NCBI GenBank assembly: GCA_964506435.1
Contig: CAZDLK010000003.1
Coordinates: forward strand, 25,436-89,435
DNA length: 64,000 nucleotides
Direction of reading: 5' to 3'
Source: JAOZHU01 sp964506435
GTDB taxonomy: Archaea; Thermoproteota; Bathyarchaeia; Bathyarchaeales; Bathycorpusculaceae
The position numbers and the translations under genes were made by a program. Below, piece after piece: positions 42,536 through 51,604 of this stretch (the stretch's first letter is position 1; each line of letters begins with the position of its first letter). A model generated the notes under the pieces. That model had not been told where the DNA came from and did not search any database. It saw only the letters and a list, made by a program, of their open reading frames with translations.

Positions 42536-42626
42536 AGCATGGACTTAACGCTGTGATGGACTATTCTGGTTTTCTGAAGACAACGCTGAAGCGGTTTTCG
42601 AAACGCAATTAAACGTTTGAAGCGGG

Positions 42627-42890
42627 CTATTTTTGCTCGGAAGATGCTTGTCTTTTTTGAAATATCAAATTCTTTTTGGCGAGATCTTCGACTTCTTCTA
42701 GAAACTCCGCGTTGTTTTCCAAGTTCAGAAAGGCAGTTCGCTGATCCTCAAAGCCTTTGGGCAACTCAATTTTCAAAGTTATAAACGGTTTGCCGATAGC
42801 CATTTCGAACTCCCGTTTCTCGTCGTCGTATTCTTTCTTTGGGACAGTTTTATGTTCCAACCACTTCTTGATTTTCCACATTTTCCTCAC
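42627..42890 (-). CDS. Small charged protein, operon partner of the ArsB/NhaD transporter (87 aa)
   Basis: Not recognised. It is helical, highly charged (WKIKKWLEHKTVPKKEYDDEKREFE), with no membrane segment. Its start overlaps the transporter stop by four bases, so it is translated together with it and may be a cytosolic accessory of the pump. Confidence 0.6.
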   Translation of the reverse strand: MRKMWKIKKWLEHKTVPKKEYDDEKREFEMAIGKPFITLKIELPKGFEDQRTAFLNLENNAEFLEEVEDLAKKNLIFQKRQASSEQK

Positions 42891-44173
42891 GTGCCTATCA
42901 ATCCAAACCTAAGTGTGAGATAGACGCTTGCAAAACCAAGCTGAATCAGGGTAGTTATTACACCTACTTTCGTGAAGTCTTTGAACTTCACCGAGATTTT
43001 TTCTCGCTTAAGCGTGCCAAGCGCCATCATCATTACAGCGCCGCTGAAAGGCGTGGTAGCGCCACCCAAGTTTGTTCCCAAAACAAGAGCAGACCATAAC
43101 GCGCCCATGTTAAAACCTGAAAGCGCTTGAGCACTGATAATCGGCGTAAACGTCAAGGCAATCGCTATATTACTGACAAAACCGCTTGCGGCTCCAGTAA
43201 ACCACAAGGTAATTTGCGAGGCAATCAAGGAACTGCCTCCGGCTAATTGAAAGAGTTGTGTTGACACGTCGCTTAGTATGTGCGTGCTTTCTAAGCCGCC
43301 GACGATGAACATGAAACCTGCGATGAAAAAGATTGTTTCCCAGTCTATTTCTCTAAAAATTTCTGTAGGGTCTACTTTGCAGATTAGCAAGGCAAGAATA
43401 CCGCAGCCTATGGCAACTGCTTCAGGTCCTACGCCTATCGCGTCCAAAGTCAAGAAGAGTATTATCATAATGACGAGAACTAAGAGGGATCTATAGAAGA
43501 GTTTTTTGTCTTTTATGCTTTCCTTAGGATGGAATTCGGGCAAAACTCTGTTTTCGCCGAGTCTTGACTTGAAAACGAAGTAGAGCGCTATAATCGTTAG
43601 TGCCCACAGGATTATTTCGCATAAGCCCATGTAGCCGAGGAAATCCGAGAAGCTTAATCCAGCTTCTATGCCGATAATCATGTTGCTCACGGAGCCTATC
43701 AACGTGCTGGTTCCGCCGAGGTTAATCATTATGGCGGCAGACAAAAAATACGGTGTGGGTTCATAGTTCAAAAGTTTAGTTATGGTCACGGTGGCTGCGG
43801 CGACAAGCAGCATCGCCGTGGGGTCGCTTAGGAACATTGACACAAGTGCTGCAACGAGACAGATGGCAACAAAGAGTCTGCCAGAATGCCCTTTAGAGAA
43901 TTTGATGGCGTATAACGCGAAGACGTTGAATAAGCCGCTTCTTTTAGCTACTTCTACAACGACCATGGTGCCGATTAACAGTATTATAAGTTTGAAATCT
44001 ATGAAGCCTATTGCTTGGTCATACGTGAATGCGCCGTATTGGATTCCGAACCAAGCGGTGAGCAAAGCGCCGATTAACGCGGCGACTGACAAGGGAGTTA
44101 ATTCTAGGATTGAGATGAGCAGTATTAGCACGTAAATGAGCAGCAGAACTATTACGACTGTATCCATGTTCAC
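42887..44173 (-). CDS. ArsB/NhaD (SLC13-like) transporter (428 aa)
   Basis: Ion-transporter superfamily protein with eleven or so membrane segments. The first half has DPTAMLLVAAATVTITKLL with NLGGTSTLIGSVSNMI; the second has GFVSNIAIALTFTPII with LGTNLGGATTPFSGA. These paired hairpins with Asn/Thr/Gly are the substrate-binding repeats of the ArsB/NhaD/SLC13 group. Export of arsenite, or Na+/H+ or anion exchange, is possible. No arsR-type gene is near, which argues against a plain arsenic operon. It is the middle gene of a three-gene overlapping operon. Confidence 0.88.
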   Translation of the reverse strand: MNMDTVVIVLLLIYVLILLISILELTPLSVAALIGALLTAWFGIQYGAFTYDQAIGFIDFKLIILLIGTMVVVEVAKRSGLFNVFALYAIKFSKGHSGRLFVAICLVAALVSMFLSDPTAMLLVAAATVTITKLLNYEPTPYFLSAAIMINLGGTSTLIGSVSNMIIGIEAGLSFSDFLGYMGLCEIILWALTIIALYFVFKSRLGENRVLPEFHPKESIKDKKLFYRSLLVLVIMIILFLTLDAIGVGPEAVAIGCGILALLICKVDPTEIFREIDWETIFFIAGFMFIVGGLESTHILSDVSTQLFQLAGGSSLIASQITLWFTGAASGFVSNIAIALTFTPIISAQALSGFNMGALWSALVLGTNLGGATTPFSGAVMMMALGTLKREKISVKFKDFTKVGVITTLIQLGFASVYLTLRFGLIGT

Positions 44174-44706
44174 CCACTGTTCTTGTTGTTCTTTTGCACT
44201 GCATCTACCAAGCGGTCAGCAACCGTTTCGGCTTTCTCCTCGATAATCTTGTAGATGATTCTGCCGATGTCGTAGATTAAAACGATAACTAAGCCAAGTC
44301 CAACGTAGGTTGCTACAACTGTGAAGTAATAGCCATAATCCTGAACAGTGGATAAAAGCGGCGATATGGCTGTTATCACGAGCACTATGACTATTATGTA
44401 GACGATTTCTCTTGCGGCTCGTTTAGGCGACCGTTCCTCTTTGACGCCTAGTCGCCTGACTAGCACGTCGGTGAATATGTCTCCCAGCACTAAAGCGTCT
44501 GATAAAACGCGTACTAGGAAAATTCCCATAATCAGTATTGTGAGAATCCAAACCAGCAGGGAGGCGTCAGTGCCGATTCCCGGGATAGTTATGCTTTTGA
44601 GCGTTGGAGGAACATATACGCTGACGACCCAGAAGATAATTGCCATTATCGAGTTCATCACTATACGCGGGAATCTGCGGCGAATTTCTTCTCCTTCCTT
44701 TTTCAT
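44170..44706 (-). CDS. Membrane protein, first gene of the transporter operon (about 178 aa)
   Basis: Four membrane segments at about residues 14-34, 42-65, 90-112 and 120-145 (numbered from the ATG at 44706), with a charged C-terminal helix (EEKAETVADRLVDAVQ). An earlier ATG at 44742 adds 12 residues but is less likely because MKKEGEEIRRR makes a natural cytosolic start. The stop overlaps the transporter ATG by four bases. No family recognised; it is probably a small integral partner of the pump. Confidence 0.6.
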   Translation of the reverse strand: MKKEGEEIRRRFPRIVMNSIMAIIFWVVSVYVPPTLKSITIPGIGTDASLLVWILTILIMGIFLVRVLSDALVLGDIFTDVLVRRLGVKEERSPKRAAREIVYIIVIVLVITAISPLLSTVQDYGYYFTVVATYVGLGLVIVLIYDIGRIIYKIIEEKAETVADRLVDAVQKNNKNSG

Positions 44707-44896
44707 ACATAAACACCCCACAACCGAGATGCGGAAAAACAATTTCCAACATTACATTCGCGAGAAAATACTAATAAAAGTATTGCCGCCTCTGCAGTTA
44801 ACTAGGCGAAACACGTTTTCTATTTAGAGCTAAAATTTGCTGTTTTCGCTCTCTGGTGAGAGTTCACATTGCGATTTCGCCGATTTGCACGCGCGT

Positions 44897-45778
44897 TCAG
44901 CCGAAGAGGGGTGTGCTTAAGTATTTGAAGCCGTGGTCTCCGAAAACCGCGACAATTAACCCCTGCTTTATTTCTTTGGCTTTCTTGATAGCTGCCCACA
45001 TCGTTGAGCCTGAGGAGATGCCGACGAAAAGCCCTTCTTTCAAGAGCAGTTCGCGGGCGGTTTTGAAAGCGTCTTCATCGTCAACCATAATCATCTCGTC
45101 CACTTCTTCATGCTTGCAGATTTCTGGGCAGAACTCTTGCAGGTTAAGCAGTCCCTGCTGCTTGTTATGCGGCTGGGAAGGCTGGATGCCGATTACTTGG
45201 ATGTTTTTGTTGTGTTCTTTCAGTTTTCTCGCTGCACCCATGATGGTTCCTGAAGTGCCTATGCCCGCGAGGAAATGGGTGATTTTTCCGTTGGTTTGCT
45301 TCCAGATTTCCTCGCCCGTAGTCGCGTAATGGGTCTTCCAGTTCATTTCGTTTGCAAACTGGTCGGTTAAGAAGTACTGTGTGTTTTTTGCTTTTTCTCT
45401 TGCTGTGTTAATTGCTTCTGTTTCGCTTGAGGCTAAAATCAACTCTGCGCCGAGAGCTTTCAGAATTTTCTTTCGTTCTTCCGAAACTGAGTTGGGCAGG
45501 ACAATTTCGCATTTGTAGCCTTTGAGGGCAGCTACCCACGCGACGCTTATGCCCGTGTTTCCAGAAGTTGCCTCCAAAATTATTTTGCCTTTAGTTAGCT
45601 TTCCTTCCTCTTCGGCTTTTTCTATCATGCGCAAAGCTATCCTATCCTTCAATGAGCCCATGGGATTGAACCATTCTAGCTTTGCGTAAATCTCCACATT
45701 GGGATTAGGGTTCAGCTTGTTTATCCTGACCATAGGCGTATTGCCTATTAACTCGAAGACGTGGCCAACTTTACTCAT
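44897..45778 (-). CDS. Cysteine synthase family PLP enzyme (293 aa)
   Basis: Fold type II PLP enzyme. The lysine in NPMGSLKDR forms the internal aldimine, TSGNTGI binds the substrate carboxylate, GIGTSGTI the PLP phosphate, and GISSGST closes the active site. Family members use O-acetylserine or, in archaea, O-phosphoserine with sulfide to form cysteine; the choice cannot be made here. The start was set at the ATG at 45778 (MSKVGHVFELIGNTPMV), which fits all family members; open codons run 32 residues further but look spurious. It is divergent from the beta-helix array. Confidence 0.92.
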   Translation of the reverse strand: MSKVGHVFELIGNTPMVRINKLNPNPNVEIYAKLEWFNPMGSLKDRIALRMIEKAEEEGKLTKGKIILEATSGNTGISVAWVAALKGYKCEIVLPNSVSEERKKILKALGAELILASSETEAINTAREKAKNTQYFLTDQFANEMNWKTHYATTGEEIWKQTNGKITHFLAGIGTSGTIMGAARKLKEHNKNIQVIGIQPSQPHNKQQGLLNLQEFCPEICKHEEVDEMIMVDDEDAFKTARELLLKEGLFVGISSGSTMWAAIKKAKEIKQGLIVAVFGDHGFKYLSTPLFG

Positions 45779-45869
45779 CGATGTGTCTCCACAGCAGAAA
45801 TGGTAACATGAAAGACATTTAAAACCTATTCCTAATTCAGAGCTGCGGTTCTGCCGCTGAACAGTAAAA

Positions 45870-45890
45870 GTCAAGAAAACTTGACAAAAA
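45870..45890 (+). promoter_or_regulatory. TCAAG-N4-CTTGA dyad, copy 1
   Basis: TCAAGAAAACTTGA followed by CAAAAA, 102 nt before the first beta-helix gene and 92 nt from the divergent cysteine-synthase gene. 20 of its 21 nt recur at 47210-47230. Probably a binding site for a shared regulator. Confidence 0.6.
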
Positions 45891-45991
45891 TGTTCTTATC
45901 CTGAATTCAGTCTTGATATTAAGCGACGTAAGCATAAGTGAAGTAACTAAAATGCTGTTATGCATCCAACTGTGTAGTTAAGGGTGATAGC

Positions 45992-47158
45992 GTGAAAAAA
46001 CCTGTTATCACCGCTTTAAGCCTTGCAGGTTTTTTGGCTTTAAGTATAGTTTGTGTTATGCCCGTTAAGGCGCAGTTTCAAGGCAGTATCACGATAAATG
46101 CTGATGGCAGCATAACGCCTTCAACAGCGCCCATCCAGCAAACAGGCAACACCTACAAGTTGACAAGTGATGTAGAAGGAAGCATAGCAGTGAAAAGAAG
46201 TAACATGGTGCTTGACGGAAACGGACACGCCGTGACAAATGGGGATATTTCAACATACGACGTATCGAATGATACGGTGAAAAACTTCGTTATTACAGGC
46301 GGCACTTTTGGCATAGCATTTTCGGGCACGTCATGTGTAATAGCAAATAACACAATAACAGGAACGGGAAACGGCATTATGTCAATGGTTAATCCAACCG
46401 CGGCGATAGGTGTTACCGGAGATTCAAACATCATCATCGGAAACATCTTGGCAAATAACTATGTCGGCATAGACTTCTTTGAAGGAGACAACAACACAGT
46501 TATCGGAAACACCATCGAAAACAACAGAAGCCCATACGTGAGTGTTGCCGCAATAGAATTTTGGGATTCTTCGTACAACACTATTTACCATAACAACTTT
46601 ATTAACAATTCAAGACAAGCTGACGATTCTTTAGGTTGCGTTTGGGATGCTGGTTATCCTTTGGGCGGAAACTACTGGAGCGACTACTTGACAAGATACC
46701 CTAACGCTTCTGAAATAGACAGCTCAGGAATAGGAGACACGCCATACAGAATAAGGCTGGATAACGTGGATAGGTACCCGCTGATGGAGCCTTTCACCAC
46801 TGCCATATACCTGTTGCAGACTACTCCGCCTAGCATAAGCGTTTTGTCGCCAAACCAGACAAGTGCTGAATCTAATGTTTCGTTAGTTTTTACAGTAGAT
46901 AAGCTTGTTAATTGGACAGGCTACAGCCTTGACGGCAAGGAAAACGTAACCATTTCAGGCAACTCAACCTTAACTGGGCTTACCAGCGGTCAACACAACA
47001 TAACAGTCTACGCTAATGACACGTTCGGGAACATGGGTGCTTCAGAAACCGTCACTTTCACCATACAAGAGTCCTTTCCGATTGCGCCCGTTGTCACCGT
47101 TTTTGTTGCCATTATCGTGGTTGGCGCAGGTTTGCTGATTCACTTTAAGAAACGGTAG
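45992..47158 (+). CDS. Membrane-anchored beta-helix (NosD-type) surface protein 1 (388 aa)
   Basis: A signal peptide (KKPVITALSLAGFLALSIV, cleavage after VKA), a right-handed parallel beta-helix (about 55-265) with NosD/PbH1 rungs such as NNTITGTGNGI and GNTIENN, and the hallmark GGNYWSDYLTRYPNASEIDSSGIGDTPYRI. An Ig-like or PPC-like domain (280-360, VNWTGYSLDGKENVTISG) follows, and then a C-terminal membrane anchor (365-385). Many N-x-S/T sites. Such proteins bind or process surface glycans; no catalytic residues can be named. First of four tandem paralogues, preceded by the dyad element. Confidence 0.88.
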   Translation: MKKPVITALSLAGFLALSIVCVMPVKAQFQGSITINADGSITPSTAPIQQTGNTYKLTSDVEGSIAVKRSNMVLDGNGHAVTNGDISTYDVSNDTVKNFVITGGTFGIAFSGTSCVIANNTITGTGNGIMSMVNPTAAIGVTGDSNIIIGNILANNYVGIDFFEGDNNTVIGNTIENNRSPYVSVAAIEFWDSSYNTIYHNNFINNSRQADDSLGCVWDAGYPLGGNYWSDYLTRYPNASEIDSSGIGDTPYRIRLDNVDRYPLMEPFTTAIYLLQTTPPSISVLSPNQTSAESNVSLVFTVDKLVNWTGYSLDGKENVTISGNSTLTGLTSGQHNITVYANDTFGNMGASETVTFTIQESFPIAPVVTVFVAIIVVGAGLLIHFKKR

Positions 47159-47189
47159 CCATTAAACAGAAACCAGTCTGTCAAGAAAT

Positions 47190-47209
47190 CGACTGACTGA
47201 GTCGTTTTA
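47190..47209 (+). terminator. Hairpin plus T-run after beta-helix gene 1
   Basis: CGACT-GACTG-AGTCG followed by TTTTA, 31 nt after the stop of gene 1 and just before the second dyad. It could end the first transcript, so the next gene may start its own from the dyad at 47210. Confidence 0.4.
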
Positions 47210-47230
47210 GTCAAGAAACCTTGACAAAAA
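47210..47230 (+). promoter_or_regulatory. TCAAG-N4-CTTGA dyad, copy 2
   Basis: TCAAGAAACCTTGA followed by CAAAAA, matching 45870-45890 at 20 of 21 positions, 72 nt before beta-helix gene 2. A half-site TCAAGAAA also occurs at 47181. Confidence 0.6.
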
Positions 47231-47301
47231 CACTTTTAGCTTAAGTGGTTTGTTGTAAATTATGAGTGAGATAACCTGAAATGTACTGAAGGGTTTATAG
47301 T

Positions 47302-48573
47302 TTGAAAAGAACTGTTATCACCACTCTGCTAATTATAAATGTAATTACCTTGAATATTGTTTTGAGTGCACTTATTTCTGTTCACGCTCAAACAACCTAC
47401 ACCGTGGTTCCGAATACGCTACCCACATCGTCATATTCGCCGCCATTGGAAATTACAATAAATGCCGACGGAAGCATAAATCCATCAAGTGTAGCTATCG
47501 AGCGGAAAAACAACATCTATTCAATGACAGATAACATCACTGGAAGAATAACGGTGAAAAAAAGCAACATAGTGTTTGATGGAGATGGACACACACTTAC
47601 TTATGCTGAACGTGGCCCAGGAAACATCTATGCACTCGGCATAAGCGCATCAAACAACACCGTAAAAAATGTAACTGTTATAGGCGGTTGGTATGGCATT
47701 TCCCTGTATAAAGCAACAAACACTCTGATAGTCAACAACACTATATTGGAGACAGTGCCCTTTATGCCACCTTTTAATCCATCTGGCGCAGTTAATGTTG
47801 AATTTGGCAGTTTAAATGTCATAATGAACAACAACTTGGCAAACAACTATGTTGGTTTTCGTTTCTTTGAAACCAATAGTAACCTCATCGTTGGAAACAA
47901 TATAGAAAATAGTTCTGCGCTTGCGCTTGGATTCTCAAGCGGTTCGAACAATACTGTTTACCATAACAACTTCGTCAACAATGCAAAACAAGTTGGTGTT
48001 AGCGTTTTTGATTCGCCTTCTTCAGGTAACGTTTGGGACAATGGTTATCCTCTGGGCGGAAACTATTGGAGTGATTACAAGAAGAAATATCCTAACGCTT
48101 CCGAGACAGATAGTTCAGGAATAGGCGACACAGCATACGTTATAGATTCTCAGAATCAGGATAGGTTCCCACTTCTGGAACCCTTCACCAGCACCATGCA
48201 TCTGTTGCAGACAACCCCGCCTAAAATCTCGCTTCTGTCGCCGCTGAACCAGACATACAGCGAATCCAACATTTCCCTAGTTTTCGCTGTGGATAAAGCT
48301 GTTAACTGGACTGGGTACAGTTTAGATGGAAAACAAAACGCAACCATAATGGGAAACGCTACATTAACTGGGCTTTCTGGCACTCAGCACAACGTAACAG
48401 TTTACGCTAATGACACGTTCGGGAACATGGGTGCTTCAGAAAACGTCACCTTCACTATACCACAGCCTTTTCCTATCGTGCCTGTTGCTATTGTTTGTTT
48501 AATCATAGTCGTTTTTGCGAGTGGCGGGTTGCTGTTCTATAGGAAACATCGAGGAGATGCGAGACACGCATGA
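47302..48573 (+). CDS. Membrane-anchored beta-helix surface protein 2 (423 aa)
   Basis: Same plan as protein 1: signal peptide, beta-helix with NNTILETV and GNNIENSSA rungs, GGNYWSDYKKKYPNASETDSSGIGDTAYVI, an Ig-like domain (VNWTGYSLDGKQNATIMG) and a C-terminal anchor with a basic tail (KHRGDARH). It has about 20 extra residues after the signal peptide (TTYTVVPNTLPTSSYSPP). The TTG start lies 72 nt after the dyad. Its stop overlaps the ATG of gene 3 by four bases. Confidence 0.88.
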   Translation: MKRTVITTLLIINVITLNIVLSALISVHAQTTYTVVPNTLPTSSYSPPLEITINADGSINPSSVAIERKNNIYSMTDNITGRITVKKSNIVFDGDGHTLTYAERGPGNIYALGISASNNTVKNVTVIGGWYGISLYKATNTLIVNNTILETVPFMPPFNPSGAVNVEFGSLNVIMNNNLANNYVGFRFFETNSNLIVGNNIENSSALALGFSSGSNNTVYHNNFVNNAKQVGVSVFDSPSSGNVWDNGYPLGGNYWSDYKKKYPNASETDSSGIGDTAYVIDSQNQDRFPLLEPFTSTMHLLQTTPPKISLLSPLNQTYSESNISLVFAVDKAVNWTGYSLDGKQNATIMGNATLTGLSGTQHNVTVYANDTFGNMGASENVTFTIPQPFPIVPVAIVCLIIVVFASGGLLFYRKHRGDARHA

Positions 48574-49808
48574 AAGAAACAGTCATCGCCTTAATTCTGA
48601 TAAGCCTGATGACTTCGGGTATAGTTTGTGTTCTACCCGCTAATGCTCAATATCAAGGCGACATTATCCTAAACGCGGATGGAAGCATAATTCCTTCAAC
48701 GGCTCCGATTCAGGTAACTGGCAACGTCTATACTTTAACAAGCGATGTCACAGGAAGAATAACAGTAAACAGAGACAACATGGTGCTTGAAGGAAATGGG
48801 CACACTATTACGTATAGCGGAAGCGGCCCAGGAAACGTCTATGCGCTTTCATTACCCGACGCATCGAATGTTACTGTGAAAGACTTTGTTATTGTAGAAG
48901 GTTGGTATGGCATTGTGGTGGGTGGAAACTCGAATATTATTGCAAATAATACAGTAACGCAGACAGGGAACGGCATTTACTCCCTTGATTCGCCAACCGC
49001 TGGAATCGGTATTTATGGAAATTCAAACATCATCAGTGGAAACAACTTGACAAATAACTACGTTGGCATAGACTTCTTTGAAGGCGAAAATAACATAATT
49101 GTCGGAAACATGATAGAAAACAACTCCCTTGGACTAATGATTTGGGGAGTCTCGAACAACACAATTTATCACAACAATTTCGTCAACAACTCTGCTCAGG
49201 CTGAAACTGCCAGCGTTGATTCCGCGAATCCAGTGAACAGTTGGGACGTTGGTTATCCTCGTGGCGGCAACTACTGGAGCGACTACCAGAAAAGATACCC
49301 TAACGCTGCTGAAATAGACAATTCAGGAATAGGTGACACTCCCTATGTAATGAAAACTTGGTACCGCCAACTGGATTCACAGAATCAAGATCGGTACCCG
49401 CTCTTGGAACCCTTTACTAGCGCCACGTATTTGCTGCAAACTACTCCGCCTAAAATAGGTGTTTTATCGCCAACAAACCTGACGTACACTGAATCTAATG
49501 TTTCTTTAGTTTTTACTGTGGATAAACATGTTGCTTGGGCATTCTACAGTCTTGATGGAGAACAGAACGTCACTATATCCGGCAATACGACGTTGACTGG
49601 GGTTTCCAGCGGTTCACACAGCATCACAGTCTACGCCAACGACACTTACGGAAACATTGCAGCTTCAGAAACAGTTACCTTTACCATAACTCAGCCTTTC
49701 CCAATAGTGACAGCTGCTGTTGTTGTGGGTTCCGTTGCTGCCGTCGCGGTGGTGGCTGCAGCTGTGCTTACATGTAGAAGTCGTCGGCGAGGAGCAAGGA
49801 ATGCATGA
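48570..49808 (+). CDS. Membrane-anchored beta-helix surface protein 3 (412 aa)
   Basis: Third paralogue: signal peptide (KETVIALILISLMTSGIV), rungs such as NNTVTQTGNGIYS and GNMIENNSLG, then GGNYWSDYQKRYPNAAEIDNSGIGDTPYVM, an Ig-like domain (VAWAFYSLDGEQNVTISG) and an Ala/Val-rich anchor ending CRSRRRGARNA. It has a short insertion in the GIGDT loop (KTWYRQL). It is coupled to genes 2 and 4 by ATGA overlaps, so genes 2 to 4 are one transcript. Confidence 0.88.
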   Translation: MKETVIALILISLMTSGIVCVLPANAQYQGDIILNADGSIIPSTAPIQVTGNVYTLTSDVTGRITVNRDNMVLEGNGHTITYSGSGPGNVYALSLPDASNVTVKDFVIVEGWYGIVVGGNSNIIANNTVTQTGNGIYSLDSPTAGIGIYGNSNIISGNNLTNNYVGIDFFEGENNIIVGNMIENNSLGLMIWGVSNNTIYHNNFVNNSAQAETASVDSANPVNSWDVGYPRGGNYWSDYQKRYPNAAEIDNSGIGDTPYVMKTWYRQLDSQNQDRYPLLEPFTSATYLLQTTPPKIGVLSPTNLTYTESNVSLVFTVDKHVAWAFYSLDGEQNVTISGNTTLTGVSSGSHSITVYANDTYGNIAASETVTFTITQPFPIVTAAVVVGSVAAVAVVAAAVLTCRSRRRGARNA

Positions 49809-51025
49809 GAAAAACTGTTTTTGCCACTGTGGTTCTCATCAGCTTAGTCGCCTTAAACATCGCTTGTGTTATGCCCATTGATGCTCAATATCAAGGCAGC
49901 ATAACCATAAACGCTGACGGCAGCGTGTCGCCTTCAACAGCTCCGATTCAGGTTAACGGCAGCATCTACACGTTGACAAGCGACATAGATGGAAGCATAA
50001 CGGTGAATAGAAGCAACATGACACTTGATGGAAACGGACAAACCCTTGAAACAAACGGACTCGCGGTACGTGGAGTGTCAAATGTAACCGTTGAGAATCT
50101 TATCGTTGTAGGAACCTTTAGCGGTAATCGATTCGGCATTGAATTAAGCAATACGTCGAATGTCACAGTTGCCAATAACACAATAGTGAATGTAGGAAGC
50201 CTACTTGCAATGAATGGTGTGCTGTATGCTGGAATCATTGTTGACTATGGAAATTCAAACATCATAACTGGAAACAACGTGGAAAAATGCATGCACGGCA
50301 TGTATTTCCACGATACCTCATATAACCTGATTGTTGGAAACAACATCACGGGCTCAAATCCCTGGGGATACGGTCCTGCAATTTCTTTTTACGACTCTTC
50401 AAATAATAATACCATTTACCACAATAATTTCGCTAACAATACTTCGGCAGAACAAGCTGCAGGTTCTGATTCCATTAACATTTGGGATAATGGTTTTCCA
50501 AGCGGCGGAAATTACTGGAGTAATTACTTGACAAGATACCCTAACGCCACTGAGATAGACAACTCAGGAATAGGCGACACGTCATACATTATAGACACTC
50601 AGAACATTGACCGATACCCGCTTATGGAAACGTTTAACAGCACGTTTTTTGAGCTGCAGGCTACTCCTCCGAAAATATCAATTCAGTCGCCGACAAACCA
50701 AGCGTACAACGAACCAAATGTGCCTCTAAATTTTTCAGTGAACGTTGTCGCATCAGCGAAGGTTGTTAACTGGATGGGCTACAGCTTGGATGGGCAGCAG
50801 AACGTAACTATAACGGGCAACACAACTTTAACTAGCCTTTCCAGCGGGGAACACAACATAACAGTCTACGCTAACGACACATTCGGCAACATGGGAACAT
50901 CAGAAACAATCAGCTTCACCATACCCGAGCCGTTTCCCGTTGTGCCCGTTACCGCGGCTTCAATCGCCGTCATCATCATAGCGGCTGCTGGCTTGCTGAT
51001 TTACTCCAAGAAACACAAACACTAA
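49805..51025 (+). CDS. Membrane-anchored beta-helix surface protein 4 (406 aa)
   Basis: Fourth paralogue: signal peptide with mature start after IDA, rungs such as NNTIVNVGS and GNNVEKCMHGMYFHD, then GGNYWSNYLTRYPNATEIDNSGIGDTSYII. An Ig-like domain (VNWMGYSLDGQQNVTITG) and an anchor ending in KKHKH follow. It differs most from the others in the central rungs, which would give a different ligand face. Last gene of the array; 138 nt without a gene follow. Confidence 0.88.
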   Translation: MRKTVFATVVLISLVALNIACVMPIDAQYQGSITINADGSVSPSTAPIQVNGSIYTLTSDIDGSITVNRSNMTLDGNGQTLETNGLAVRGVSNVTVENLIVVGTFSGNRFGIELSNTSNVTVANNTIVNVGSLLAMNGVLYAGIIVDYGNSNIITGNNVEKCMHGMYFHDTSYNLIVGNNITGSNPWGYGPAISFYDSSNNNTIYHNNFANNTSAEQAAGSDSINIWDNGFPSGGNYWSNYLTRYPNATEIDNSGIGDTSYIIDTQNIDRYPLMETFNSTFFELQATPPKISIQSPTNQAYNEPNVPLNFSVNVVASAKVVNWMGYSLDGQQNVTITGNTTLTSLSSGEHNITVYANDTFGNMGTSETISFTIPEPFPVVPVTAASIAVIIIAAAGLLIYSKKHKH

Positions 51026-51163
51026 ACAAAACGCATAGACTTCCCGCCAATTCTAAATGCAACACACCTAAAACCCCAGTTCTACACCACTGTTGAACCT
51101 ATTTATAGTTTAAATAAGGGGGTATAGACTTTTCCACGCGCTAGAGAACCCAAGCGCCATGTG

Positions 51164-51565
51164 TCACGCAGAACGCCTTTTCTCTGCTTCAGCATCTATC
51201 TTTTCCAGAAGCTTAAGCACCTTTTTGCCTCTCTTCGCCTTCTGCTTCTCAGTCACAGTGTCCTGCGCAGGGCAAATGCTGTCCACCATTATTCCTTTCT
51301 CTTCATCATGAAGCACTGGGTAAATGCGACAGCCTAAAGGTCTATCCGCGCGAACCTTGCAGCGCCGCTTTTCCGCGTCATAAAAAACGCAGCAACCCTG
51401 CTGATTCCGCAACGTAGCGTAACCTTCCCTGTCAAACCGAGCAAAAAACTGTCTGCTGTAGCCCTTCCGCTCTAAACGAGCAATATCCGCATTAGAAAGC
51501 AGCATCTCAGTTTCTCTGCAGCAAACCCCACAACGCAAACAACGCATAAACCCTAACTTAACCAA
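51164..51565 (-). CDS. YkgJ-family cysteine-cluster protein (133 aa)
   Basis: CLRCGVCC near the N-terminus, then CCVFYDAEKRRCKV, RPLGCRIYP and ICPAQ give the eight-Cys pattern of the YkgJ/CxxCxxCC family (UPF0153), thought to hold an Fe-S cluster or zinc. Its biochemical role is not established. The start may be the second Met (MRCLRCG). A Lys/Arg-rich C-terminal helix follows. It is 39 nt upstream-adjacent to the reductase gene on the same strand. Confidence 0.85.
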   Translation of the reverse strand: MVKLGFMRCLRCGVCCRETEMLLSNADIARLERKGYSRQFFARFDREGYATLRNQQGCCVFYDAEKRRCKVRADRPLGCRIYPVLHDEEKGIMVDSICPAQDTVTEKQKAKRGKKVLKLLEKIDAEAEKRRSA

Positions 51566-51604
51566 CCAGTATATTCAGCTTTTGCTCACACCGCAACAGA
51601 AACT

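Noticed and set aside
44820..44900. Possible riboswitch upstream of the transporter operon or cysteine synthase
   Set aside because: Searched by eye for conserved stem-loops; none matched a known class, and the region is the converging end of one gene.
45779..45874. N-terminal extension of the cysteine-synthase gene
   Set aside because: The added 32 residues run toward the dyad element and are unlike any family member; the ATG at 45778 fits.
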